A stretch of DNA of 21,085 nt from CAMAVK01 sp964362485 (GTDB taxonomy: Archaea > Nanobdellota > Nanobdellia > Woesearchaeales > GW2011-AR9): NCBI GenBank assembly GCA_964362485.1, contig CAYIEX010000010.1, positions 1 through 21,085 of the forward strand, in the 5' to 3' direction. A model generated the notes under the pieces. It worked only from the letters and a program-made list of their open reading frames with translations, was not told the origin of the DNA and did not search any database. Made by a program: the position numbers and the translations under genes. Of the stretch, positions 12,518 through 19,604 are shown one piece after another (positions within the stretch are counted from its first letter, which is position 1; the number at the start of each line of letters is the position of its first letter).

Positions 12518-14443
12518 CTACCCAACCAAATAAATCCCTTCAAGTGACCGTTCGATTACACCCTGACAATTTCTAATTTTATTTTGCAGGGGATAGTTAT
12601 TGGTGGCTTTCTTAATCTGACCAAGACGATCCATGATTTGAGCAAAGAGGCGAATGAGATCTCCTTCGAGAAGATTGGTCAATTTGAGCAGCTCAAAAAA
12701 TGTTCTACCTTGATAGAGTGGAGTGATAAGTGTATTCATGAGATCTATTTCTAAAAATTTCTTTTCGCGGCCAAGATACTCATGTTTACCAATCTTATTT
12801 TTGAGCTGCTGAAGAGTCTTACTTCCTGGAGATTTGTCAAATTTATTGTTCTCACGATGTTCATAGACTAAACAGGCAAGAACCATCAGGACTTGGTATT
12901 CGTCAAGATCATCGACAAAAGTGGTGGCAAAGATTTCACCCATGGCAATTTCATCAGCAAAAATTTTGGATGCAAATACGCCTTTTTCCGTAAGTTTTCC
13001 TTTCTCTACGTATCCATATTTGCGGAGTTGCTTGACAATATTATTATAACGAGCGAGGAGGACGTTGGTTGGAACTTTATCGTATTTTTCACCGAATTTT
13101 TGATAGGAGTAAAAACTCAATCGTAAGATATATTCAATCTCAGGTTCATTGTGCTGATTAATAAGATTAAGAACGGTATTGACAGATAATTTAAACTGCG
13201 ATTTAATAGGTTCTACATCTTTATCAGTAATTGCTTTGATGTCATGATAGCTGAATGTTGGCCGATAGATCATACTCACAACGTGGCCAAGCGTATCAAT
13301 TCCGCGCCTCCCAGCACGCCCTGCAATCTGAAAGTATTCCTTGGTATTCAGATTGCGAAATTGCCAGCCGTCAAATTTACGCAAAGAATCAAAACATACG
13401 GTCTTTGCAGGCATGTTGATTCCTACAGCGAACGTTTCCGTTGCGTAAAGAACATGGATCTTACCCTGGCCAAAGAGATCTTCGACTGTCTCTTTAATGA
13501 TGGGGAGAAGACCGGCATGGTGAAAAGCAATCCCTTGACTAATAGTTGATTTGAGCAGCTGCGTGGAAGCGAGTTTGTTGATGTCACTTGGTGCGTCGCG
13601 AAGTTTAGTATTGAGATACGCAAGAAGCGAAGGGTCAGAGTTGAAGATTTTTTGCCGTGCCAGCTCATCAGCTTTGAGCTGTGTATCTCGCCGGGAAAAA
13701 GAAAAAAAGAGACAGGGTGTTTTCTCAACGCCAAGTTCTTGGATAAGGTCAATGTGGTTGGGAGCCGGTGTTTTTTCTCTGTGGCCCTTCTTTTTAACAA
13801 TATTGTGATACCTTGGGACCTCTTTTGCTTCCTTAATTTTTTCAAGAGTGGTGATTCCAAGTTCATAATCAAAGAATTTGTGTTCTAATGGGACATTGCG
13901 ATGAGTGGAGATAACCGTCTTGACGGGATGTTTTTTAATTGCTTGAATCCAGCGCGCAAATTCGTCGGCATTAGGGATTGTGGCAGAGAGGCATAGGAAG
14001 CGAACATTACGGTCACTATAAATGACTGATTCTTCCCAGACATAACCACGTTCGATATCATTTATATAATGAATTTCATCAAAGATAACATAAGCAACAT
14101 TATCCAAATCGGAATCTTTACTTACGGCCATGTTGCGATAGATCTCAGTTGTCATGACAATAATCTTAGCCGAAGGGTTAATAACAATGTCACCCGTCAT
14201 AAGGCCAACGTTATTCTCACCATATTCTTTTGAGAAGTCCTTGTATTTTTGATTTGAAAGTGCTTTAATGGGGGCTGTGTACATAATTCGTTTTGGATCA
14301 TTGCGGTGTTTTTCTATAATGTAATCCGCAATAAGGGTTTTACCAGATCCAGTGGGAGCGGAAACTACCACGGAGCAATTCTTTTCAATAGCGTTAATTG
14401 CTTCTTCTTGGAATGGATCAAGAGTAAAATTTCTAAATTGCAT
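12518..14443 (-). CDS. Ski2/Mtr4-like superfamily 2 RNA helicase
   Basis: An ATP-dependent helicase of the Ski2-like group, 641 residues. Motif I is A-P-T-G-S-G-K-T (29-36), motif II D-E-I-H (122-125), motif III S-A-T (153-155), G-I-N-M-P-A-K-T-V (341-349) is typical of Ski2-like proteins, and motif VI is Q-I-A-G-R-A-G-R-R-G (372-381). The last 160 residues (for example I-T-P-L-Y-Q-G-R-T-F and L-L-E-G-D-L-I-R-L-F) resemble the DSHCT domain of Mtr4, Ski2 and bacterial HelY rather than the Hel308 DNA-repair C-terminus. This suggests a role in RNA turnover with the exosome; that is inference. A TATATATA box at 14481-14488 predicts a short 5' leader of about 15 nt. It converges with the 95-aa gene. 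Confidence 0.9.
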   Translation of the reverse strand: MQFRNFTLDPFQEEAINAIEKNCSVVVSAPTGSGKTLIADYIIEKHRNDPKRIMYTAPIKALSNQKYKDFSKEYGENNVGLMTGDIVINPSAKIIVMTTEIYRNMAVSKDSDLDNVAYVIFDEIHYINDIERGYVWEESVIYSDRNVRFLCLSATIPNADEFARWIQAIKKHPVKTVISTHRNVPLEHKFFDYELGITTLEKIKEAKEVPRYHNIVKKKGHREKTPAPNHIDLIQELGVEKTPCLFFSFSRRDTQLKADELARQKIFNSDPSLLAYLNTKLRDAPSDINKLASTQLLKSTISQGIAFHHAGLLPIIKETVEDLFGQGKIHVLYATETFAVGINMPAKTVCFDSLRKFDGWQFRNLNTKEYFQIAGRAGRRGIDTLGHVVSMIYRPTFSYHDIKAITDKDVEPIKSQFKLSVNTVLNLINQHNEPEIEYILRLSFYSYQKFGEKYDKVPTNVLLARYNNIVKQLRKYGYVEKGKLTEKGVFASKIFADEIAMGEIFATTFVDDLDEYQVLMVLACLVYEHRENNKFDKSPGSKTLQQLKNKIGKHEYLGREKKFLEIDLMNTLITPLYQGRTFFELLKLTNLLEGDLIRLFAQIMDRLGQIKKATNNYPLQNKIRNCQGVIERSLEGIYLVG

Positions 14444-14480
14444 AAGACCACATCTTTTTAGTTAGGATTTAGTTTGTAAG

Positions 14481-14488
14481 TATATATA
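14481..14488 (-). promoter_or_regulatory. TATA box of the Ski2-like helicase gene
   Basis: A strong TATA-like element (TATATATA on the minus strand) about 41 nt before the ATG at 14443. Transcription would start about 15 nt before the ATG, one of few genes here with a predicted short leader. Confidence 0.4.
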
Positions 14489-14520
14489 GGTTATGATTGA
14501 ATTGAGAAAAGAATATCTCG

Positions 14521-15144
14521 CTATTTAATGTTAAAGACTATTTTCTTAACCGCAGCATAGACCGTCTTAGGATTCTTACTTGCATCGATTTTAATAAGAT
14601 TGCCTTTCTGTTGGTAAAATGCGATAACGGGCTCAGTTTCTCTGCGGTACACTTTGAATCGTTCTTTAATGATTTTCGGATCATCATCTGATCTTCTCAC
14701 CAAAGGAGTTCCATCAATATCACACGCACCTTCTTTTTTGGGTGGAATTATAGTCAAATGATAGCTATGCACGCCTTTGGAGCAGACACGACGGTTAGCA
14801 AGTCGAGTGATTACATCCTCTTCGTTAACTTCTAGGGAGATTACCAGATCAATTGGAAGGTCATCAATTAACTTTGCTTGGTCTACGGAGCGAGGAAAAC
14901 CGTCGAGGATATAGTTTTTTGATCCTTCGACTTCGAGTTTAACCATCTCTACCACAAATTGGGCTGGAACCAGTTTTCCTTCATTGATGATGGTCTTAAT
15001 TTTCTTACCAATACTTGTACCTTTTTGGACTTCTTCACGCAGAAGTTCACCCGGTGAAATATGGAGAAGTGAGAAATCCTGAGAAAGTTGCTCAGAGACA
15101 GTACCTTTGCCGCTTCCAGGCGGCCCAAGAAGGATTATTTTCAT
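14521..15144 (-). CDS. adk: Adenylate kinase
   Basis: Converts ATP plus AMP to two ADP in the cytoplasm. At 207 residues it is of the long-lid type common in bacteria. The P-loop is G-P-P-G-S-G-K-G-T (7-15), the AMP-binding stretch is D-G-F-P-R-S (81-86), and the lid (about 118-150) has N-R-R-V-C and G-A-C-D-I-D-G. In zinc-lid enzymes the first pair is C-x-x-C; here only C121 remains of that pair, with C141 and D144 further on, so the zinc site is incomplete or uses H126 or H129. R-R-S-D-D-D (150-155) is the conserved catalytic arginine region. Bacterial-like adk genes are common in archaea of this kind and hint at transfer. Confidence 0.93.
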   Translation of the reverse strand: MKIILLGPPGSGKGTVSEQLSQDFSLLHISPGELLREEVQKGTSIGKKIKTIINEGKLVPAQFVVEMVKLEVEGSKNYILDGFPRSVDQAKLIDDLPIDLVISLEVNEEDVITRLANRRVCSKGVHSYHLTIIPPKKEGACDIDGTPLVRRSDDDPKIIKERFKVYRRETEPVIAFYQQKGNLIKIDASKNPKTVYAAVKKIVFNIK

Positions 15145-15237
15145 CTATCGGATGTTAAAAAAAAGTATGGGTTAAAATAGTTTGTGGTCATTTCATAATC
15201 AAATATCTATATTACGCTCGAGAATACTGCCAAAGGG

Positions 15238-15245
15238 TTATAAAG
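15238..15245 (+). promoter_or_regulatory. TATA box of the lipoprotein-like gene
   Basis: TTATAAAG is centred about 25 nt before the ATG at 15266, which fits a leaderless transcript. Confidence 0.5.
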
Positions 15246-15265
15246 AAGGTTAACATTGCTTCTCC

Positions 15266-16441
15266 ATGCGTTATTCTCGAACAGGTAGTCTAGCTGCGCT
15301 CTGCTTGAGTATAGGTATTGCCTATGTTTCATGTTCCAATAAGCAGCTAGAACGACTCCCTTCTGAAACTACCTATTCTACACAACAAACTCCAGGAGCA
15401 AGTAGTATGAACAAGGTTAGGCTACGCCCAAATCCTCCTCTTCAACTATCTGAATCTGATCCCGAAGAGAAAGTAAGTGAAGAAAATGAAAAACACCAAG
15501 CAGTTTTTGGATCAGTAGATCAAAGAGTCATTAATTGCTATGAGCAGAGTTATACGGGAGCGCTATTTTTGGATCCGGTTATTGGCGAACGTGTGCTAGT
15601 TTTAGATTCACACGCAATTCCTGAAGCAATACTTCGTACTGAAAATGTTTATTACCGCGTTGTTGATCAAAATCCTTATTTCATTTTGCAGGACATTGAG
15701 GGTTTTTCATTAACCCGAGGTCATGGTGAAATTGACAAACAATTTTTACAGAGACTAGACCTTGGCGAGACCTACCAGACATGGCAGCTTATCTCTAAAT
15801 ATACAAATGATCCAGAATTGCAAAACGCAGTGGATGAATGTTTAACGCTAGCCGAACAAGAGGAAGATGCAAAGAGTGATACATCAGCATTAAGTAGAGC
15901 GGTTGGGATAGTAGGGAAAGTAGTTAAACCACTTAGGTCGAGGGGACCATTTTATTTACCTAATCCTTTTGCCGGAATTATTAAGATGTCACAAGACTAT
16001 AAGAAGCAAAATATTTTGAAATCACGATATAAACCCGAACCAAAGCTCATCCGCAATCCAAATTCAAACATCTATGGTACCACCCGTCGTTTGCGAAAAG
16101 GCAATTCTGCAGCAGACCATCGGGAGGCTTCGAGTATACTTGCCAAACAGTACCATACAACTCAGCAATGGATAATACTACAAGTATGCTTAGATTTGGA
16201 TCTTTTTGTATGTGGTCCACTTGGCAAAGATCGGGATAATGAACTTAACTGGCTTTCCGAGTTGGTAGAAGATGATCTAGAAGAAAAGATTAACACCTCA
16301 TTAAATCGATGTGAAAATATCCGCCGCGCCCAAGGTTTTGGTCAGCAGAGTTATCCCTATCTGGCGTGGAATAGAGCACTAATGGGAGTGCAGGAAATAA
16401 GTTGTATACCTCTTAAAATTCGGGACAGTGAAATCAAGTAG
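15266..16441 (+). CDS. Predicted lipoprotein or secreted protein of unknown function
   Basis: A 391-residue protein with an N-terminal signal: basic start M-R-Y-S-R, hydrophobic stretch (about 8-20), then Y-V-S-C23, a lipobox-like site after which cysteine would be the anchored residue. A Ser/Thr/Pro-rich linker (about 24-65) follows, as in surface lipoproteins. The mature part has V-F-G-S-V-D-Q-R-V-I-N-C, a central S-R-G-P-F-Y-L-P-N-P-F-A-G motif and several cysteines (for example in Q-V-C-L-D-L-D-L-F-V-C-G), so disulfides are possible. I recognise no family. The next gene (94 aa) follows after 57 nt but has its own TATA box. Confidence 0.7.
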   Translation: MRYSRTGSLAALCLSIGIAYVSCSNKQLERLPSETTYSTQQTPGASSMNKVRLRPNPPLQLSESDPEEKVSEENEKHQAVFGSVDQRVINCYEQSYTGALFLDPVIGERVLVLDSHAIPEAILRTENVYYRVVDQNPYFILQDIEGFSLTRGHGEIDKQFLQRLDLGETYQTWQLISKYTNDPELQNAVDECLTLAEQEEDAKSDTSALSRAVGIVGKVVKPLRSRGPFYLPNPFAGIIKMSQDYKKQNILKSRYKPEPKLIRNPNSNIYGTTRRLRKGNSAADHREASSILAKQYHTTQQWIILQVCLDLDLFVCGPLGKDRDNELNWLSELVEDDLEEKINTSLNRCENIRRAQGFGQQSYPYLAWNRALMGVQEISCIPLKIRDSEIK

Positions 16442-16469
16442 TCCCCTCTAAGTGGTTAAAACCGAAAAT

Positions 16470-16478
16470 TTTATATAG
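16470..16478 (+). promoter_or_regulatory. TATA box of the 94-aa gene
   Basis: TTTATATAG is centred about 25 nt before the ATG at 16499. It is the same 9-mer as the thrS leader TATA box at 3645-3653. Confidence 0.5.
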
Positions 16479-16498
16479 TAAGAGCTTTTCAAACAGAT

Positions 16499-16783
16499 AT
16501 GGAACAGAATATCAAAGTCAGTGTTGCATATACAATTGTCGAACAGTATAGATCTGTTCCTCCCACACGCCAGGAGCAGCAAGCGCTTCTTCGCTTGCGT
16601 GGATACGACAATAAACTAAATGAACGACCTTTTTCTCAATGTAGTGATCAACAAATTTATTCTGTAGCAAAGCGAGTACTCGGTGAAGCATACAATCGTG
16701 TTAAATCGTGCGAAGCTGAGCTCAGTGATTTTCTAGCTGAATATCGATCAGAAAGAAATTCAATTGAACGTGTTATTGAATAA
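16499..16783 (+). CDS. Small helical protein of unknown function, 94 aa
   Basis: A mostly helical soluble protein, likely with a C-terminal coiled coil (V-K-S-C-E-A-E-L-S-D-F-L-A-E-Y-R and onwards). The first part contains Q-E-Q-Q-A-L-L-R-L-R-G-Y and D-Q-Q-I-Y-S-V-A-K-R-V-L. No family is recognised. A TATA box 25 nt upstream supports the start and a leaderless mRNA. Confidence 0.6.
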   Translation: MEQNIKVSVAYTIVEQYRSVPPTRQEQQALLRLRGYDNKLNERPFSQCSDQQIYSVAKRVLGEAYNRVKSCEAELSDFLAEYRSERNSIERVIE

Positions 16784-16785
16784 TT

Positions 16786-16810
16786 AAAAAAAAGTGAGTA
16801 GTAAAAAATA
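16786..16810 (-). terminator. T-rich terminator of tRNA-Lys
   Basis: On the minus strand, directly downstream of the tRNA 3' end, there are two T-runs (six and eight Ts). This is a usual archaeal RNA polymerase terminator. Confidence 0.5.
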
Positions 16811-16813
16811 AAG

Positions 16814-16927
16814 CGGGCCCTGAGGGAAAGTCACCGTGCGTACCTAATCAATAGGTCGCCACAGATTTGAACCCCCGACCTCGTGGTTAAGAGCCACGCG
16901 CTACTAGCCAGGCTGAGCTAAGAGCCC
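16814..16927 (-). tRNA. tRNA-Lys(CUU) with an intron in the T loop
   Basis: Reading the minus strand from 16927: acceptor GGGCTCT, D arm, anticodon stem CGTGG / CCACG with loop CTCTTAA (anticodon CUU, Lys), variable AGGTC, and T stem GGGGG with loop TTCAAA. The continuation does not pair as a T stem. After skipping 38 nt, T60, CCCTC (T stem, pairs with GGGGG) and AGGGCCC (acceptor, pairs with GGGCTCT) complete a normal tRNA. The discriminator is G (16814) and no CCA is encoded. Spliced length is 76 nt. A TATA-like box lies at 16953-16961 and T-runs follow. Confidence 0.92.
16828..16865 (-). other. 38-nt bulge-helix-bulge intron of tRNA-Lys, position 59/60
   Basis: The exon-intron borders form a bulge-helix-bulge. 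The outer helix is GGGGG / CCCTC (T stem), the central helix is TTCA / TGAC (three of four pairs), and the two 3-nt bulges are AAT (16867-16865) and TTT (16829-16827). The inner helix CTGTG / CACGG extends into an ACCTA / TAGGT stem. Cutting after the second base of each bulge removes 16865-16828 and restores the seven-base T loop TTCAAAT. Introns here, rather than at 37/38, are known from some archaea (notably Thermoproteales) and need a splicing endonuclease with broad specificity. Confidence 0.8.
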
Positions 16928-16952
16928 ACTTAGGAGTTCTTTTCTAGGGCTT

Positions 16953-16961
16953 GTTTATTAA
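16953..16961 (-). promoter_or_regulatory. TATA-like box of tRNA-Lys
   Basis: The minus strand reads TTAATAAAC, about 30 nt before the tRNA 5' end, giving a short 5' trailer for RNase P to remove. Confidence 0.4.
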
Positions 16962-17020
16962 GTTTTTGCTGGAAAGAAAATTGTTGAATAAAGAAAGTAA
17001 AAAAAGAAGTAACAAACTAT

Positions 17021-17584
17021 TTACGTGCCGCCATACAACAGTCGATACACCTCATCTCCTTTGCCTTCACGAATTTCCTCAGCAGTGAGATCATGTAACT
17101 CATGCGGAAAAACAAGCCATTGGTTCGTTTCACGTAAAAAAAAATTTGGTTTTCGAGTGGTTCTATTATTCTCTGGTTTGTAATACACCGTTGCAATTCG
17201 GATATCATGAGCAGCATTTTTTCGGGCCCGAGCGTGATATTCCTCGATAACAGCTTTCATGGTTAGACCTGTGTCAAAAACGTCATCTACTAGGAGAATG
17301 GAATCTGGTGCATTGGCATGCTCAACGAGATACTCAAGACCATTGACTTGAACTTGATTTCCTATCTTTCCGATCGCATCATACGCACGTGTTCGCAAGG
17401 CTATGTGATCGGTCTTAACATCTTTTACCGCAAGATATTCTTGAACAGCAATACCTACCGGTGTCCCGCCCCGCCAAAATCCAACCAAAAAATTAGGTTT
17501 AAACCCAGAATCGTATACTTGCCGAGCTAATTTGTAAGAGTCTATGAGAAAATCGTTGGCAGAGATAAATTGTTTTTGAATCAT
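17021..17584 (-). CDS. Phosphoribosyltransferase (type I fold)
   Basis: A purine-salvage type enzyme, 187 residues, that uses PRPP. The PRPP loop is I-L-L-V-D-D-V-F-D-T-G-L-T-M (96-109), and V-G-F-W-R-G-G-T-P-V-G (34-44) is the pyrophosphate-binding strand-loop. The C-terminal W-L-V-F-P-H-E region (residues about 155-161) is typical of hypoxanthine/xanthine-guanine and related (COG2236-like) enzymes. The base used cannot be fixed from the sequence. The frame stays open upstream to 17773, but that part overlaps the radical SAM gene and reads as shadow. The ATG at 17584 has a TATA-like box at 17606-17615, 26 nt upstream, and gives the normal family length. Confidence 0.88.
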   Translation of the reverse strand: MIQKQFISANDFLIDSYKLARQVYDSGFKPNFLVGFWRGGTPVGIAVQEYLAVKDVKTDHIALRTRAYDAIGKIGNQVQVNGLEYLVEHANAPDSILLVDDVFDTGLTMKAVIEEYHARARKNAAHDIRIATVYYKPENNRTTRKPNFFLRETNQWLVFPHELHDLTAEEIREGKGDEVYRLLYGGT

Positions 17585-17605
17585 AACTTGATAAACGAGC
17601 AGGAG

Positions 17606-17615
17606 TTTAAATTTA
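17606..17615 (-). promoter_or_regulatory. TATA-like box of the phosphoribosyltransferase gene
   Basis: TAAATTTAAA on the minus strand is centred about 26 nt before the ATG at 17584, consistent with a leaderless transcript. Confidence 0.4.
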
Positions 17616-17626
17616 TTTCGAGACAG

Positions 17627-17638
17627 CACAAATTTGTG
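17627..17638. promoter_or_regulatory. 12-bp perfect palindrome upstream of the phosphoribosyltransferase gene
   Basis: CACAAATTTGTG is a perfect palindrome placed about 12 bp upstream of the TATA-like box, next to the stop of the radical SAM gene. It may be an operator for the phosphoribosyltransferase gene, for example for a purine-responsive regulator; this is inference. Confidence 0.35.
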
Positions 17639-17639
17639 A

Positions 17640-18851
17640 TCACACCAAATTCCCCACAAACACATTGTGCTTATCTCGTACAATTTTAACTCTAATTTTC
17701 TTATCTTTTTTGAATTCGCAATTGGGAACCGAGATATTTCGATCTTTTGCAACGGCAAGTGCACCGCCGGCAAAGCGATCTACCGCTTTAATAGTCGCAG
17801 CGATAATGTCCCCCTCTTTGAATGGCTTAGGAAGAAGCTTTGTTTTGTTGATGTGGAAGTCCTCTTTACTTAATTTGAGTTTAATGTTATGTTTTTTCTC
17901 CAGTTTATCAATGAGGGCGTAAAAGTCTTCCCATGAGATTTCTTTACCGGGATTACGACCGGTCTTGTAGTAAAGAAAATTTTGGATTCCTAAAATTGGC
18001 TGTTTAGGAAGCGATTTAATGAAGAGTATAATTTTTTCCATTTCATCCTCATTGAATCCACGTGTAAGAACAGGTGCAACAATGACGCTAATACGTTCAC
18101 TCGCGTACGCGATCACATCAAGGACATGCTTAATGTTGTAATTGTGAACACCAGCCATAGTTTTGGCTACTTGGGTGTCAATCGCATCAAGAGAGAGATT
18201 GAGTTGAAGTTTGGTGTTTTGTGCAAGTCGATCAATCATGGCCCGATTTAGAAGAGTCCCGTTAGTGTCAATGGAGATTGTGTGAACAAGGGACATGGTT
18301 TGAATATCGGCAATGAGATTTTCCATATCAGCATAGAGGAATGGTTCCCCTTGAACACCAATATGAATCTCTACAGGTTCGCCAACGAAGTCTACGAGTT
18401 TCTGCAGCTCTTCAACGAGGTATTCTTTTTCAATTACAAAATCATTTTTCTTACTGGAAAGACCTTCGGAGATAGAACAATAGACACAGTCAAGATTGCA
18501 GGAATTGGATGGCTTAATCTCAATTATTGATGATTCGCGATAAACAATGCCAAATGCGACATTTCCAATCAAAGGAATACCCGAGTTGCGATGAATATAG
18601 GTTGCCTTGTTTCCAGTAAGAGAGGTGGTCAGATGATCTAAGTATTTGTCAAGAAGAAATGAAAACTTGATTTCTGCTTTTTCAGTATCAATCTTTTCGA
18701 AATGTATGGTATGGGGATCAGTAACTTTGAATGGTGCAATTTTTTCAAGTTCGTCTCTTGGAATTTTGGTGGTAAAAAGCTTGAGAAAAGTTACTTGGAT
18801 GGCATCGCCTACATCGAAAAATGATAGCGTTTCAAATTGTAGTTCTGCCAT
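17640..18851 (-). CDS. Radical SAM protein with C-terminal TRAM domain
   Basis: A 403-residue enzyme. C118-x3-C122-x2-C125 (N-S-C-N-L-D-C-V-Y-C) binds the 4Fe-4S cluster that splits S-adenosylmethionine, and V-Q-G-E-P-F-L-Y follows as the G-E-P-type SAM-binding motif. The last 60 residues (344-403: F-K-E-G-D-I-I-A-A-T-I through V-F-V-G-N-L-V) form a TRAM domain, a small RNA-binding beta barrel known from methylthiotransferases and archaeal RNA-binding proteins. An RNA-modifying role is therefore likely, but the substrate is not known; there is no N-terminal MTTase domain. The first 110 residues are a family-specific extension. The start at 18851 has a TATA box at 18871-18880, 25 nt upstream, so I prefer it to the longer frame from 18899. 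Confidence 0.87.
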   Translation of the reverse strand: MAELQFETLSFFDVGDAIQVTFLKLFTTKIPRDELEKIAPFKVTDPHTIHFEKIDTEKAEIKFSFLLDKYLDHLTTSLTGNKATYIHRNSGIPLIGNVAFGIVYRESSIIEIKPSNSCNLDCVYCSISEGLSSKKNDFVIEKEYLVEELQKLVDFVGEPVEIHIGVQGEPFLYADMENLIADIQTMSLVHTISIDTNGTLLNRAMIDRLAQNTKLQLNLSLDAIDTQVAKTMAGVHNYNIKHVLDVIAYASERISVIVAPVLTRGFNEDEMEKIILFIKSLPKQPILGIQNFLYYKTGRNPGKEISWEDFYALIDKLEKKHNIKLKLSKEDFHINKTKLLPKPFKEGDIIAATIKAVDRFAGGALAVAKDRNISVPNCEFKKDKKIRVKIVRDKHNVFVGNLV

Positions 18852-18870
18852 ACATGAAAAAACGATGGAT

Positions 18871-18880
18871 TTTTTATAAA
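18871..18880 (-). promoter_or_regulatory. TATA box of the radical SAM gene
   Basis: TTTATAAAAA on the minus strand is centred about 25 nt before the ATG at 18851, which decides between two possible starts. Confidence 0.5.
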
Positions 18881-18921
18881 AGTATTGGGGGAATCGCAAC
18901 TAGTGGGTGGCTACTGATGTC

Positions 18922-19527
18922 TTAAATCAAGCGTTTTTCATGATTTGCTCTTTTTATGGAATTAGTTGTAAGAATCCGACCGCGATCCTTCATCGCAGAA
19001 ATTAACTCATCGATGGCCCTGGATTGAGTAGGTTTTAGTGATTTTTGCGCTTGACGAAAATAATAACTAGCACGAGTTACAAGTAAACCCGGAGTTTCGC
19101 CGCAATTACGCTCATCTTCATCTCTATCGTTGAAACGACATAACTCATAATAATTGCCCCTCGCCAGGTTTAGTGCTATTCGTGCACTTGCGGGATAAAG
19201 TCGAAATCCGTATTCCAAAACCGGAGAAACGAATCTAAACGGAAGTTCACTAGGTTCAAACCAATAATCAGCAACGAGTGCGTATAAGTCTTCGGGGGCA
19301 TCCATTATAGAACAATCCTGGGAGTCTCTTTGCGTCGTCTCCAGATAACATAGGGTTAGCCGAGTTAAGTCGGTAATTTCCTTGTGCAACGATTCTAGAG
19401 GGCTTACATCAGGAGTAATGTGGAGACGCAAATCGAGTTGCTCTCTTTCAAGATAATAACGACTAAATTGGTCACTATTAGAACGAAGATACGCAATAAC
19501 TCGACTAAAAATCCCTAAGTCTGTCAT
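18922..19527 (-). CDS. Helical protein of unknown function, 201 aa
   Basis: A soluble, mostly helical protein. R-L-Y-P-A-S-A-R-I-A-L-N-L-A-R-G-N-Y-Y-E (about residues 109-128) and the following A-S-Y-Y-F-R-Q-A-Q-K-S-L resemble TPR-like helical pairs, but there is no clear repeat. No signal peptide or catalytic motif is seen. A TATA-like box at 19549-19557 is about 25 nt before the ATG and lies in the region shared with divergent mutS. Confidence 0.6.
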   Translation of the reverse strand: MTDLGIFSRVIAYLRSNSDQFSRYYLEREQLDLRLHITPDVSPLESLHKEITDLTRLTLCYLETTQRDSQDCSIMDAPEDLYALVADYWFEPSELPFRFVSPVLEYGFRLYPASARIALNLARGNYYELCRFNDRDEDERNCGETPGLLVTRASYYFRQAQKSLKPTQSRAIDELISAMKDRGRILTTNSIKRANHEKRLI

Positions 19528-19548
19528 TGATCGGCCACTAAATACTCT

Positions 19549-19557
19549 TTTATAAAT
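19549..19557 (-). promoter_or_regulatory. TATA box of the 201-aa gene
   Basis: TTTATAAAA-like element on the minus strand, about 25 nt before the ATG at 19527. The divergent mutS start is 50 nt to the right, with a weaker TTCTTAATA element near 19573-19583 placed 26 nt before its ATG. Confidence 0.45.
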
Positions 19558-19604
19558 ATTACTACAATGATCTTCTTAATACTCAAATCGCACAATCTTT
19601 AAAA

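Noticed and set aside
13423..13872. 149-codon minus-strand ORF inside the Ski2-like helicase gene
   Set aside because: It is a shadow in another frame of a gene with full helicase motifs.
17585..17773. Longer phosphoribosyltransferase start
   Set aside because: The extension reads through the promoter and into the radical SAM gene; it has no family similarity, and the TATA-like box supports 17584.
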